In this document: positions 17,305 to 25,090 of the stretch, one piece after another
Layout: every line of letters starts with the position of its first letter
How positions within the stretch are numbered: position 1 is the first letter of the stretch
Assembly: GCA_964602485.1 (NCBI GenBank)
Contig: CAZRQU010000003.1
Coordinates: forward strand, 7,032 to 71,031
DNA length: 64,000 nucleotides
Reading direction: 5' to 3'
Source: WJLG01 sp964602485
GTDB lineage: Bacteria; Patescibacteriota; Patescibacteriia; Patescibacteriales; WJLG01
Notes under the pieces: generated by a model
Databases searched by the model: none
What the model saw: only the letters and a program-made list of their open reading frames with translations
Told to the model about the DNA's origin: nothing
Translations under genes and position numbers: made by a program

Positions 17305-17512
17305 AATATCAATTGAATATAAAGGTCAACGATTGCTATGACTACCAACCATAGTGCCCCTTGGAAAAGGGCATCCTAAAAGGACTAAGTCGGCCTTAAC
17401 TCAAGAGAGCCTATGCCTAAGGTATAGGAAACTGGGTGGAACCGCGGAGACTCAAATAAGTCCTCGTCCCGGTATATCAAGATATTCTTGGTATATTGAG
17501 ACGAGGATTTTA
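17305..17512 (+). ncRNA. T-box riboswitch, threonine-type
   Basis: Leader that senses uncharged tRNA and controls thrS by antitermination. Stem I contains CTATG/CATAG (17336-17340 with 17350-17354) enclosing ACC (17344-17346), a threonine codon, as specifier. A stem III-like hairpin CCTATGCC/GGTATAGG follows at 17410-17428. The canonical T-box GGGTGGAACCGCGG lies at 17434-17447. A terminator CCTCGTC/GACGAGG (17462-17468 with 17500-17506) and its T-rich tail follow. The codon matches the downstream gene, which makes the call strong. Confidence 0.93.
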
Positions 17513-17638
17513 ATTTAAATTTTTAATTTTTAATTTTTAATTTTTAAACAATTTAAAATCATTTAATTTTTAATGTTTAAAACATTTATTAATTAAAAAT
17601 TGTTTTCTAATTTTAAATTATAAATTTTAAATTATTAT
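17513..17638. repeat. AT-rich simple repeat between T-box and thrS
   Basis: About 125 bases composed almost only of TTTTTAA/TTTAAAT units. No gene or further structure is evident. A short relative precedes glyQS (21863-21890). Confidence 0.8.
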
Positions 17639-19387
17639 ATGGACAATAATAAAAGCAATGAACAATTAGAACTGGTCCGTCACTCATACTCGCATATTCT
17701 AGCGGCGGCCATTAAAGAGCTCTATCCGGATGTAAAATTCGCTATTGGCCCGGCCATAGAGAATGGCTTTTACTATGATTTTGATTTTGGCAAAGATGGA
17801 ATAAAGGAAGAAGACCTAAAAGCGATCGAAAAAAAGATGAAACACCTTATCAAGCAAGATCTTCAATTCTCAAACTTCGATCTTCAACTAGATGAGGCCT
17901 TGGCCAAAACGGAAGGTCAGCCATACAAACAAGAACTCATAAACGACTTAAAAGCGGAAGGAGAAAAAAAGGTTAGCTTCTATAAGGTGAACGATTTCGA
18001 GGATCTATGTAAGGGCCCTCACATAGGATCGACCAAAGAGCTTGACCCGAATGCCTTTAAACTGGATAAGTTGGCCGGCGCTTATTGGAAGGGGGATGAA
18101 AAAAATCAAATGCTTACCAGAATATACGGACTTGCTTTTGAAAACAAGGAAAAGCTGGAAGAATATCTAAAAATGAGAAAAGAGGCTGAAGCTCGAGATC
18201 ATCGAAAATTGGGACGGGAATTGGATCTATTTTGCTTTTCGGACCTGGTCGGTCCTGGTTTACCCATGTTCACCCCAAAAGGAACCGTTCTTAAGGACGA
18301 ATTACAAAAAAAGGTAGAGAGGATCTGCCGTGCTTACGGCTTTGAAAAGGTCATAACTCCGCATTTGGCCAAGATCGACCTTTATAATATATCAGGGCAT
18401 GCTGATAAATTTTCTGACGAGCTTTTTCATGTCAATTCCCGCCACAAACAAGAATATGTTATAAAACCGGTGCAATGCCCTCACCAAACACAGATATACG
18501 CTTCCAAACCAAGATCATATAAAGATCTACCTATCCGCTATATGGAATCCGAAAAACAATACCGAGCTGAAAAACCGGGAGAGATCAACGGATTATCAAG
18601 AGTGATAGCTATTACAGTGGAAGATGGACATTCTTTTTGCCGAGTCGAACAGGTAAAGCAAGAAGTAAAGAATATGATAGAGATAATAAAAGGATTTTAC
18701 GGATCGCTCGGGCTTTGGGATAAATTCTGGGTTTCTCTTTCCGTTCGAGACTACCAACATCCAGAAAAATATATAGGCAGCGCCGATGATTGGGATATTT
18801 GCGAAAATATGCTGTCCGAAGTGGCGAACGAAATGGATCTAAACGCCCAAAAATGCGAAGGCGAAGCTGCACTTTACGGACCTAAGATAGATTTTATGTT
18901 CAAAGATGCGCTAGGCAAGGAGATACAAATACCAACCGTTCAACTGGACTTTGCCACCCCGAAAAAATTCAATTTGGTTTTTACCAATAAAAAGGGAGAA
19001 GAAGAAAATCCTGTTATGGTCCATCGAGCGATCCTTGGTTCGTATGAAAGATTTTTAGTAATGCTAATAGAACATTTTGCCGGCGCCTTCCCGGTCTGGC
19101 TTTCTCCTGTTCAAGTTAAACTTATTTCAGTTGGAGAAAAACATATCGATCATGTAAAAGGCTTGGCAAAGGATATGAAACAAAAAGATGTTCGTGTCGA
19201 GATAGATATAAGCGACGAAACCGTTGGCAATAAAATAAGAAAGGCCACCGGAGAAAAGGTGCCTTATATGCTTGTCATCGGAGACAAGGAGATGGAATCT
19301 GATAAATTGTCGGTTCGCGATCGAGGATCAAAAGATACTAGAGAACTATCAAAAGAAGAATTGATAAAAGAAATAAAAAGTTCTTGA
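17639..19387 (+). CDS. thrS: Threonyl-tRNA synthetase without TGS domain
   Basis: Class II synthetase charging tRNA-Thr. 582 residues; it begins directly with the editing domain (RHSYSHILAAAIK supplies HxxxH, and DLCKGPHI supplies the Cys/His), so the N-terminal TGS domain of about 60 residues is absent. The catalytic core has motif 2 (RYMESEKQYRAEKPGEINGL), the zinc-ligand Cys in VKPVQCPHQ, motif 3 (HRAILGSYERFL) and a C-terminal anticodon-binding domain (PVWLSPVQVKLI). Expression is controlled by the upstream threonine T-box. No Shine-Dalgarno sequence is visible in the AT-rich run before the start. Confidence 0.97.
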   Translation: MDNNKSNEQLELVRHSYSHILAAAIKELYPDVKFAIGPAIENGFYYDFDFGKDGIKEEDLKAIEKKMKHLIKQDLQFSNFDLQLDEALAKTEGQPYKQELINDLKAEGEKKVSFYKVNDFEDLCKGPHIGSTKELDPNAFKLDKLAGAYWKGDEKNQMLTRIYGLAFENKEKLEEYLKMRKEAEARDHRKLGRELDLFCFSDLVGPGLPMFTPKGTVLKDELQKKVERICRAYGFEKVITPHLAKIDLYNISGHADKFSDELFHVNSRHKQEYVIKPVQCPHQTQIYASKPRSYKDLPIRYMESEKQYRAEKPGEINGLSRVIAITVEDGHSFCRVEQVKQEVKNMIEIIKGFYGSLGLWDKFWVSLSVRDYQHPEKYIGSADDWDICENMLSEVANEMDLNAQKCEGEAALYGPKIDFMFKDALGKEIQIPTVQLDFATPKKFNLVFTNKKGEEENPVMVHRAILGSYERFLVMLIEHFAGAFPVWLSPVQVKLISVGEKHIDHVKGLAKDMKQKDVRVEIDISDETVGNKIRKATGEKVPYMLVIGDKEMESDKLSVRDRGSKDTRELSKEELIKEIKSS

Positions 19388-19391
19388 TCAT

Positions 19392-20051
19392 TTACTTTTT
19401 ATATACTTTTTTTCCGTTGACCAGTTTTGAATAATCAGAAATGAACTTTACTGAAGATAGTTTTCTGCCGAATTTTCTTGACTGACAATGATCAGCGAAG
19501 TTTATATGAAATATGCTCTTTAGGTCGTTCTTTTTAAAGATCACAGTGGACACGGAACAGTTAAAAAGGTTTAACTCCGGAGACTTGCGCAATTCAAAAC
19601 CCATGGAAAAACCTAGACAAGCGCGAATGACATTGCCATGAGCGACTACAAGGATCTTTTCACCTTTATGGTCTTTAAGCATTCTTTTGAAAAATTTTAT
19701 GGTCTTCTCGGCTTTTTCCAGCTCTTGATCGAACTTCTTCCTTCCTCGGCGAGGGCGCTTCCCATATATTGTCTGATCATGCTCCGCTAACTGCCTAATA
19801 AAGACTATATTATCAAAATTACCATTTTTCTTTTGCGGTTTCTGATGCTTATTGATTATCTCCGCTGTTTGTCGAGCCCTATTCATATCAGAGGAGAATA
19901 TCATATCAAAGGTCATATCTTTCAAATATTTACCAGTCAATTCAGATTCTTCGATCCCCTTCTTGTTTAGCTTAGGTCCTGGGTGCCAAGGAGTATTATC
20001 CTTAACGAAATTATTCTTTCCATGGCGGACAAAGGTGACTAAAGTTTCCAT
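19392..20051 (-). CDS. Histidine phosphatase superfamily protein
   Basis: 219 residues of the phosphoglycerate-mutase-like fold. The catalytic RHG motif (VRHGKNN, 8-14), the second Arg in SSDMNRARQTAEI, and the second catalytic His in VVAHGNVIRACL are all present. The family covers phosphoglycerate mutases, SixA-like and broad-specificity phosphatases; the substrate is not evident. It is convergent with thrS and divergent from argS, with a TATAAT (20084-20089 on the minus strand) as a possible -10. Confidence 0.87.
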   Translation of the reverse strand: METLVTFVRHGKNNFVKDNTPWHPGPKLNKKGIEESELTGKYLKDMTFDMIFSSDMNRARQTAEIINKHQKPQKKNGNFDNIVFIRQLAEHDQTIYGKRPRRGRKKFDQELEKAEKTIKFFKRMLKDHKGEKILVVAHGNVIRACLGFSMGFELRKSPELNLFNCSVSTVIFKKNDLKSIFHINFADHCQSRKFGRKLSSVKFISDYSKLVNGKKVYKK

Positions 20052-20105
20052 ATTATTGACGATAAATAATAATCTATTTAAATTATAGCATATTTAAGGT
20101 AAAAA

Positions 20106-20133
20106 TTGCCAAAATTGGTGCAAATAATATAAA
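20106..20133 (+). promoter_or_regulatory. Promoter for argS-glyQS
   Basis: TTGCCA (20106-20111), 16-base spacer, TATAAA (20128-20133). Only eight bases separate it from the argS ATG, so the transcript is probably leaderless. Confidence 0.6.
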
Positions 20134-20141
20134 ATTACGAT

Positions 20142-21863
20142 ATGAACACATTGTTAAAAATAAAAAAGAATATAGTCAATTCGATCAATCAAGTCTTAGG
20201 TCCTGAAATGGTCGACGTCTCTGATATCAGCTATCCTCCTAACGAGGAAATGGGAGACTTAAGCCTGCCTCTTTTCAAAATAAAAGAAAAAACCGGAAAA
20301 GATATGGGCGAAATAAGCAGTCTTCTTTTGAATTCTGTAAAGCCGAACAAAGAGTTGTCTAGCCTTAAGATCATGGGGCCTTACCTTAATTTTTTCCTCA
20401 ATAAAGAAGAAATGATAAGCAATGTTTTGAAAGAAGTAAAAGAGGCCGGTAAGAATTATGGGCAAGCCAAAGCTGAGAACAAAAAAAGGATACTCTTGGA
20501 ATTCTCCAATGTAAATACTCACAAAGAATATCACGTGGGTCATTTGAGAAATGCCTGCTTCGGAGATTCAGTGACCAAAATATTGAATGCTTGCGGACAC
20601 GAAGCCATCCCTATTTCCTATATCAATGATTTCGGGATCCATGTAGCCAAGACCCTTTGGAATTTTGACGATTTCACCAAGGACAAAAATGTAGAAAAAA
20701 TGGATGACAAAGAAAAAGGTTATCTTTTAGGCAAAATGTACGTTGATGCCGCTCAAAAAGAAAAAGATGATCCAATGGCCAAGCAAATGATCGGTGGAGT
20801 GATGCGAGAAATAGAAAGCCGAAAAGGCGACTACTATAGCCTATGGCAAAAGACCAGACAATGGAGCATAGAACATTTTGATATGATCTATAAGGATCTA
20901 GGAATAGAGTTCAAGGATATATTCTATGAAAATGACTTCATTGAGAAAGGACGCCAAAAAATAGAAGAACTAACGGAAAAAGGAATATTAAAAATGGATG
21001 ACGGCGCTATCATCGCCGACTTGAAGGACTATGGCCTTAAAGTGCTTGTCTGTTTGCGTTCCAACGGCACCGCCACCTACGCTGTCGGGGATCTGGCCCT
21101 GGCCGAAACAAAGACCAAAAAGTTCAAGCCTGATGAATCGGTTTATATGGTGGATAATCGACAGTCGCTCTATTTCCAACAGCTTTTCAAAATATTGGAA
21201 TTGTCAGGACACGAAGAAAAAATGACGCACTTGTCTTATGATCTTGTGAAACTTCCTGACGGAATGATGTCTTCCCGCTCCGGTAATGTGATAACCTACA
21301 ACGAGCTCAAAGATATGGTCATTGAAAGAGCGACCGAAGAGATAAAGAAAAGACATGACGACTGGGATGAGAAAAAAACAAAAAAAGTTGCTCTTGCCGT
21401 CGGCCTAGGTGCGATAAAATTCGAAATGGTAAAAGTAAGTGCTGATAATATCATCACTTTTGATACGGAAAAGGCTCTGTCGTTCGACGGCTTCACCTCT
21501 TCGTATATCCAATACGCCTATGCCCGAATAGCCGGCATCTTTGAAAGGGTTTCTAATTCAAAGATCAAGATAAAAAAGATCGAACCTGCTCTACTAAAAG
21601 AAGCTTCCGAAATAAAACTGATCAAAAAAATGGCTCGTTGGCCGGAAGCGATAGGACGGGCCGGAAACCAAAAGGATCCTTCGGAGATAGCCAAATATCT
21701 TTACGAATTGGCCAAGCTCTTAAATGACCACTACCACCAAGTGTCGATACTTAACTCGGAAGAAAAGGTAAAAAGATCAAGATTGTCCTTATTGGCCGGA
21801 GTTGCCCAGATAATAGAAAACGGCTTAGGGCTTTTGGGGATAGAAGTAATGGAGGAAATGTAA
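20142..21863 (+). CDS. argS: Arginyl-tRNA synthetase
   Basis: Class I synthetase for tRNA-Arg, 573 residues. An N-terminal Add-1 domain (about 1-105) precedes the HIGH-type signature HVGH within NVNTHKEYHVGHLRN, and MMSSRSGNVIT is the KMSKS counterpart. The C-terminal helical DALR anticodon-binding domain has FTSSYIQYAYARI and LYELAKLLNDHYHQ. Its length is normal. glyQS follows after 28 bases on the same strand, so the two are probably one operon. Confidence 0.97.
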   Translation: MNTLLKIKKNIVNSINQVLGPEMVDVSDISYPPNEEMGDLSLPLFKIKEKTGKDMGEISSLLLNSVKPNKELSSLKIMGPYLNFFLNKEEMISNVLKEVKEAGKNYGQAKAENKKRILLEFSNVNTHKEYHVGHLRNACFGDSVTKILNACGHEAIPISYINDFGIHVAKTLWNFDDFTKDKNVEKMDDKEKGYLLGKMYVDAAQKEKDDPMAKQMIGGVMREIESRKGDYYSLWQKTRQWSIEHFDMIYKDLGIEFKDIFYENDFIEKGRQKIEELTEKGILKMDDGAIIADLKDYGLKVLVCLRSNGTATYAVGDLALAETKTKKFKPDESVYMVDNRQSLYFQQLFKILELSGHEEKMTHLSYDLVKLPDGMMSSRSGNVITYNELKDMVIERATEEIKKRHDDWDEKKTKKVALAVGLGAIKFEMVKVSADNIITFDTEKALSFDGFTSSYIQYAYARIAGIFERVSNSKIKIKKIEPALLKEASEIKLIKKMARWPEAIGRAGNQKDPSEIAKYLYELAKLLNDHYHQVSILNSEEKVKRSRLSLLAGVAQIIENGLGLLGIEVMEEM

Positions 21864-21891
21864 AAAAATTTTTAATTTTTAAATAAAATAT

Positions 21892-23268
21892 ATGGCTATT
21901 GAACAAAGCGACATAATGGAAAAGATCGTAGCTCTTTGCAAAAGGAGGGGTTTTATCTATCCGGCTTGCGAGATATATGGCGGATTCGCCAATGCTTACA
22001 GCTTCGGACCTTACGGGTCACAGCTTAAAAAGAACATCAAAGACCTGTGGTGGAAAATGTTCGTCGAGGATAGAACGGACATAATCGGCATAGATGGACC
22101 CATTCTTCTTCATCCCAAGGTTTGGCAAGCGTCCGGCCACACCGAAGGCTTTAACGACGCTTTGGTAGACTGTAAAGGATGCAAAAGAAGATTTAGAGCC
22201 GATCACTTAATAGAATACGCTACCGGCATTGATCTGGAAGGCGATCTAAAAGGAATGAACAAAGTAGTGAAGGATAAACAAATAAAATGTCCGAATTGCG
22301 GGGCTCAAGATTGGACCGAGGTAAGAACGATGAATATGATGTTCAAAACAGAAATGAACGGAGTGGAAGAATCTGTTTATCTACGTCCGGAAACGGCAGG
22401 AGCCATCTTTATGGAATTCAAGAACATTCTAGACACGACCAGAATGAAGCTTCCATTCGGCATCGGGCAGATAGGCAAGGCATTTCGAAACGAAATAGTG
22501 GCCGGCAATTTCATTTTCCGCTTGCGGGAATTCGAACAAATGGAGATAGAATATTTTTTCAGCCCTGAAGCCGAATGGCATCCGGAATTCTCTGAATGGC
22601 TAGACAGGCAAAAAGGGTTCGCTTATGCCCTGGGACTGTCCAAAGAAAATTTACGCGAATACGAACATCCGAAAGAAAAACTCTCCCACTATTCCAAAAA
22701 GACCGTTGATATCGAATATAACTTCCCTTTTGGTTTCTCTGAACTCTTTGGTCTGGCCCACCGCGGTAATTTCGATCTATCTGCTCACTCCAAAGCCAGC
22801 GGAGAAAAAATAGAATACTTTGAACAAGAAACCAATAAAAGGTATATTCCTCATGTACTAGAACCGACATTCGGAGTTGAAAGAGCCCTGTTGGCCTCGT
22901 TGATAGAAGCCTATAATGAAGAAATGGTCAAAGATGACAAAAGAGTGGTAATGAAATTACCTAAAGCGATCGCTCCGGTCAAAATAGCCATCTTCCCATT
23001 ATTAAAAAATAAGCCGGATCTTGTAGAAAAGGCCAAAGAGGTTTTTGAAATGTTCAAAGATAAATATACTTGCGAATTCGACGACCATGGAAATGTTGGT
23101 AAAAGATATAGAAGACAAGATGAAATAGGAACTCCTTATTGTGTAACAGTCGATTTCGACACTATAGAAAAAGATAATACCGTCACGGTCCGCGATCGCG
23201 ACACAATGGAACAAGAAAGGATAGCTATTGAAGGGTTGGAAGAATATTTTGAAAAGAAATTCAGTTAA
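21892..23268 (+). CDS. glyQS: Glycyl-tRNA synthetase, dimeric (alpha2) type
   Basis: Class II synthetase for tRNA-Gly, 458 residues. Visible: the N-terminal CKRRGFIYPACEIYGG, a Cys4 zinc insertion (DCKGCKRRF with CPNCGAQDW), motif 2 (KAFRNEIVAGNFIFRLREFEQME split around 205-226), motif 3 (EPTFGVERALLA) and a C-terminal anticodon-binding domain ending in the VRDRDTMEQ segment. This is the eukaryote/archaea/Firmicutes-like single-chain form rather than the alpha2beta2 enzyme. It is followed by a terminator. Confidence 0.97.
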   Translation: MAIEQSDIMEKIVALCKRRGFIYPACEIYGGFANAYSFGPYGSQLKKNIKDLWWKMFVEDRTDIIGIDGPILLHPKVWQASGHTEGFNDALVDCKGCKRRFRADHLIEYATGIDLEGDLKGMNKVVKDKQIKCPNCGAQDWTEVRTMNMMFKTEMNGVEESVYLRPETAGAIFMEFKNILDTTRMKLPFGIGQIGKAFRNEIVAGNFIFRLREFEQMEIEYFFSPEAEWHPEFSEWLDRQKGFAYALGLSKENLREYEHPKEKLSHYSKKTVDIEYNFPFGFSELFGLAHRGNFDLSAHSKASGEKIEYFEQETNKRYIPHVLEPTFGVERALLASLIEAYNEEMVKDDKRVVMKLPKAIAPVKIAIFPLLKNKPDLVEKAKEVFEMFKDKYTCEFDDHGNVGKRYRRQDEIGTPYCVTVDFDTIEKDNTVTVRDRDTMEQERIAIEGLEEYFEKKFS

Positions 23269-23284
23269 ACATCATACTTATAAT

Positions 23285-23311
23285 AAAAATCCCGAGAGAT
23301 CGGGATTTTTT
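23285..23311 (+). terminator. Intrinsic terminator after glyQS
   Basis: Stem TCCCGA (23290-23295) with TCGGGA (23300-23305), flanking A5 and T6 tracts that extend the pairing. Confidence 0.9.
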
Positions 23312-23318
23312 ATAGGTA

Positions 23319-23347
23319 TTGACTTATACTTGTTTTAGAAATAGAAT
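23319..23347 (+). promoter_or_regulatory. Sigma70-type promoter
   Basis: TTGACT (23319-23324), 17-base spacer, TAGAAT (23342-23347), followed by AAGGAGG and a GTG start. Confidence 0.75.
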
Positions 23348-23374
23348 GATACGAAACCCCAAAAAGGAGGTAAA

Positions 23375-23830
23375 GTGATAAAAAACATCTTGATAAAAGT
23401 TTCCGGTGACCTTGTTCGTCGTCAAAAATTCCTCGACTTTGCTATCAAAAAAGCAGAACATAATTATGTGGTGGTGATCTGCGGAGGCGGGACCAAAATA
23501 AGCGCCGCTCTCAAGGAGGCCGGCTATGAAATAAAATTCGACGAACTTGGAAGGAGAATTACTAAGACCTGGGAAGAAAGAAAGATAATGAGAGATGTCT
23601 TGGAAAAACAGGAAAAGGAACTTCAAGATAACTTTGTCGGCAAAGGGATATTGGTCAAATCCCCTATTCTCCATGCCGGATCCGTACTTTGCCCTATAAA
23701 CGGTGACGATCTGGTCAAAGCCTACGAGCTTGGTTTTGACAAGATATATGTATTTACCACCCGGAAAAGGACAAAAAATAAAAAAGCCATCTTTGAAAAA
23801 TGGAAAAAGGTGAAAATAATCGGAATTTGA
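23375..23830 (+). CDS. Short amino-acid-kinase-fold protein (UMP kinase-like), GTG start
   Basis: 151 residues starting at GTG with a perfect AAGGAGG ribosome-binding site five bases upstream. The N-terminus (ILIKVSGDLV) and VVVICGGGTKISAAL match the phosphate-binding glycine loops of the amino acid kinase superfamily, and NGDDLVKAYELGFDKIYVFTT resembles the region after the nucleotide-binding core. Complete members have 220-260 residues, so this is a reduced version that lacks most of the C-terminal nucleotide lobe. It stands alone between a promoter and a terminator. Activity is uncertain. Confidence 0.7.
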   Translation: MIKNILIKVSGDLVRRQKFLDFAIKKAEHNYVVVICGGGTKISAALKEAGYEIKFDELGRRITKTWEERKIMRDVLEKQEKELQDNFVGKGILVKSPILHAGSVLCPINGDDLVKAYELGFDKIYVFTTRKRTKNKKAIFEKWKKVKIIGI

Positions 23831-23835
23831 CCAAC

Positions 23836-23865
23836 AACCGTCGGAAAAAACACCGACGGTTTTTA
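23836..23865. terminator. Bidirectional terminator between the kinase-like gene and holA
   Basis: Stem AACCGTCGG (23836-23844) with CCGACGGTT (23853-23861), with T5 on the plus side. It serves the plus-strand gene and overlaps the 3' end of holA. Confidence 0.85.
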
Positions 23866-24915
23866 TATTTTGCTCAAAAGAACATTCAAAAGAGTTCTGG
23901 CATCGCCTTTGCCAGTTTTCATATCTTTATCTATTTCCACTAATTTAGCGAGCATTCTTTTCAATGTCTCTAAGCTGAAGTTACGCACCTGCCCTATTCC
24001 TTTCTGAATGACAAAAGGATGTAATTTCAGCTCTGAGATTATTTGTCTGGAACTCATACCGGAATCAAGCGCTTGCCTGATCGACAAAAGGATTCCCGTC
24101 TGCCTGATGACCATACTTATAAGATAACTGTCGGTCAATCCGGCCTCATATTGTTCCTCCAATAATTTCAAAGCCAAAGACCGATTACGAGCACTAATAG
24201 CATCGGTCAAGGCGAATATATTCTCATCAAAGCTTCCTTTTACCAAAAGCTGAACTTCTTCTATTTCTATATTCACTTTTTCTTGATCGTCGGTCAATTG
24301 CGGCAAACTCCCTTTTTTATAGTTTATCAATTTATCTATTTCATTCTCGGCTTGCCAAAGCTCGCTTCCAACCAGAGAGGATAATTCCTGAGCGGCTTTT
24401 AAACTTATATCCCCGCCTTTTTCCTTAAATCTATTCTTTATCCAAGAAGCCGTATCACCGGTATTCAATCTTTTGAACTCTTGAGCGAATTTTTGTTGGG
24501 AAAGAAAATCAAAAAGCTTTTTCTCTTTGACCAAAAGAGGCTTCTCTCGTCCGGAAGGATCCATCTTCAAAGTTTCTATCTTATTCCCTTTCTTCTTATT
24601 CTTTATATTGCCCTGGTAGATAACTATTATATCCTCATTGCCCTTCTTCTCTTTTTCTTTAAAATAATCAAGAGCCTCCTCTAGAACATCTTTTTTTCTG
24701 GAAGAAAAGATGTCTTCCAAAACTAACATCCTTTTTTTTGCCAAAAGCGAAGCCGCTCCTATTTTATCATTTATCTCTTTAAGGGTAACATCTTTGCCGT
24801 CCAGCACGCTCAAAGCCGAACCGCTGGGATCTACCTCACGGACGAATTTATTCTTCATTTCCTTTATCTTTTGTTTGGCGCGAAAATCATCTTCGCCATA
24901 AAGAAATATGATCAT
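23863..24915 (-). CDS. holA: DNA polymerase III subunit delta
   Basis: Clamp-loader wrench subunit that opens the beta sliding clamp. 350 residues. The start MIIFLYGEDDFRAKQKI, the ELxxLVGSELWQAENEIDKL segment (AAA+-like middle domain) and the C-terminal helical collar (QIISELKLHPFVIQKGIGQVRNFS split about 295-320, then RTLLNVLL) are typical of HolA. It diverges from uvrA. A TATAAT lies four bases before the start codon on the minus strand, so its leader, if any, is minimal. Confidence 0.93.
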   Translation of the reverse strand: MIIFLYGEDDFRAKQKIKEMKNKFVREVDPSGSALSVLDGKDVTLKEINDKIGAASLLAKKRMLVLEDIFSSRKKDVLEEALDYFKEKEKKGNEDIIVIYQGNIKNKKKGNKIETLKMDPSGREKPLLVKEKKLFDFLSQQKFAQEFKRLNTGDTASWIKNRFKEKGGDISLKAAQELSSLVGSELWQAENEIDKLINYKKGSLPQLTDDQEKVNIEIEEVQLLVKGSFDENIFALTDAISARNRSLALKLLEEQYEAGLTDSYLISMVIRQTGILLSIRQALDSGMSSRQIISELKLHPFVIQKGIGQVRNFSLETLKRMLAKLVEIDKDMKTGKGDARTLLNVLLSKI

Positions 24916-25027
24916 AGTATTATAATTTACTACTATTTTGGCAAAAAGACAAATTATGCTTTGATCTTTATCTTTTTACACAGCAAAAGATAAAGATCAA
25001 TACTTAAAGAACACCCGTCCGGCAGCC

Positions 25028-25056
25028 TTGCCCAAAGCGTTAATTTGATGTATAAT
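25028..25056 (+). promoter_or_regulatory. Sigma70-type promoter for uvrA
   Basis: TTGCCC (25028-25033), 17-base spacer, TATAAT (25051-25056), 34 bases before the ATG. Confidence 0.75.
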
Positions 25057-25090
25057 AATTCCTATTGTCTAAAAATAAGTCGTTTTAATT

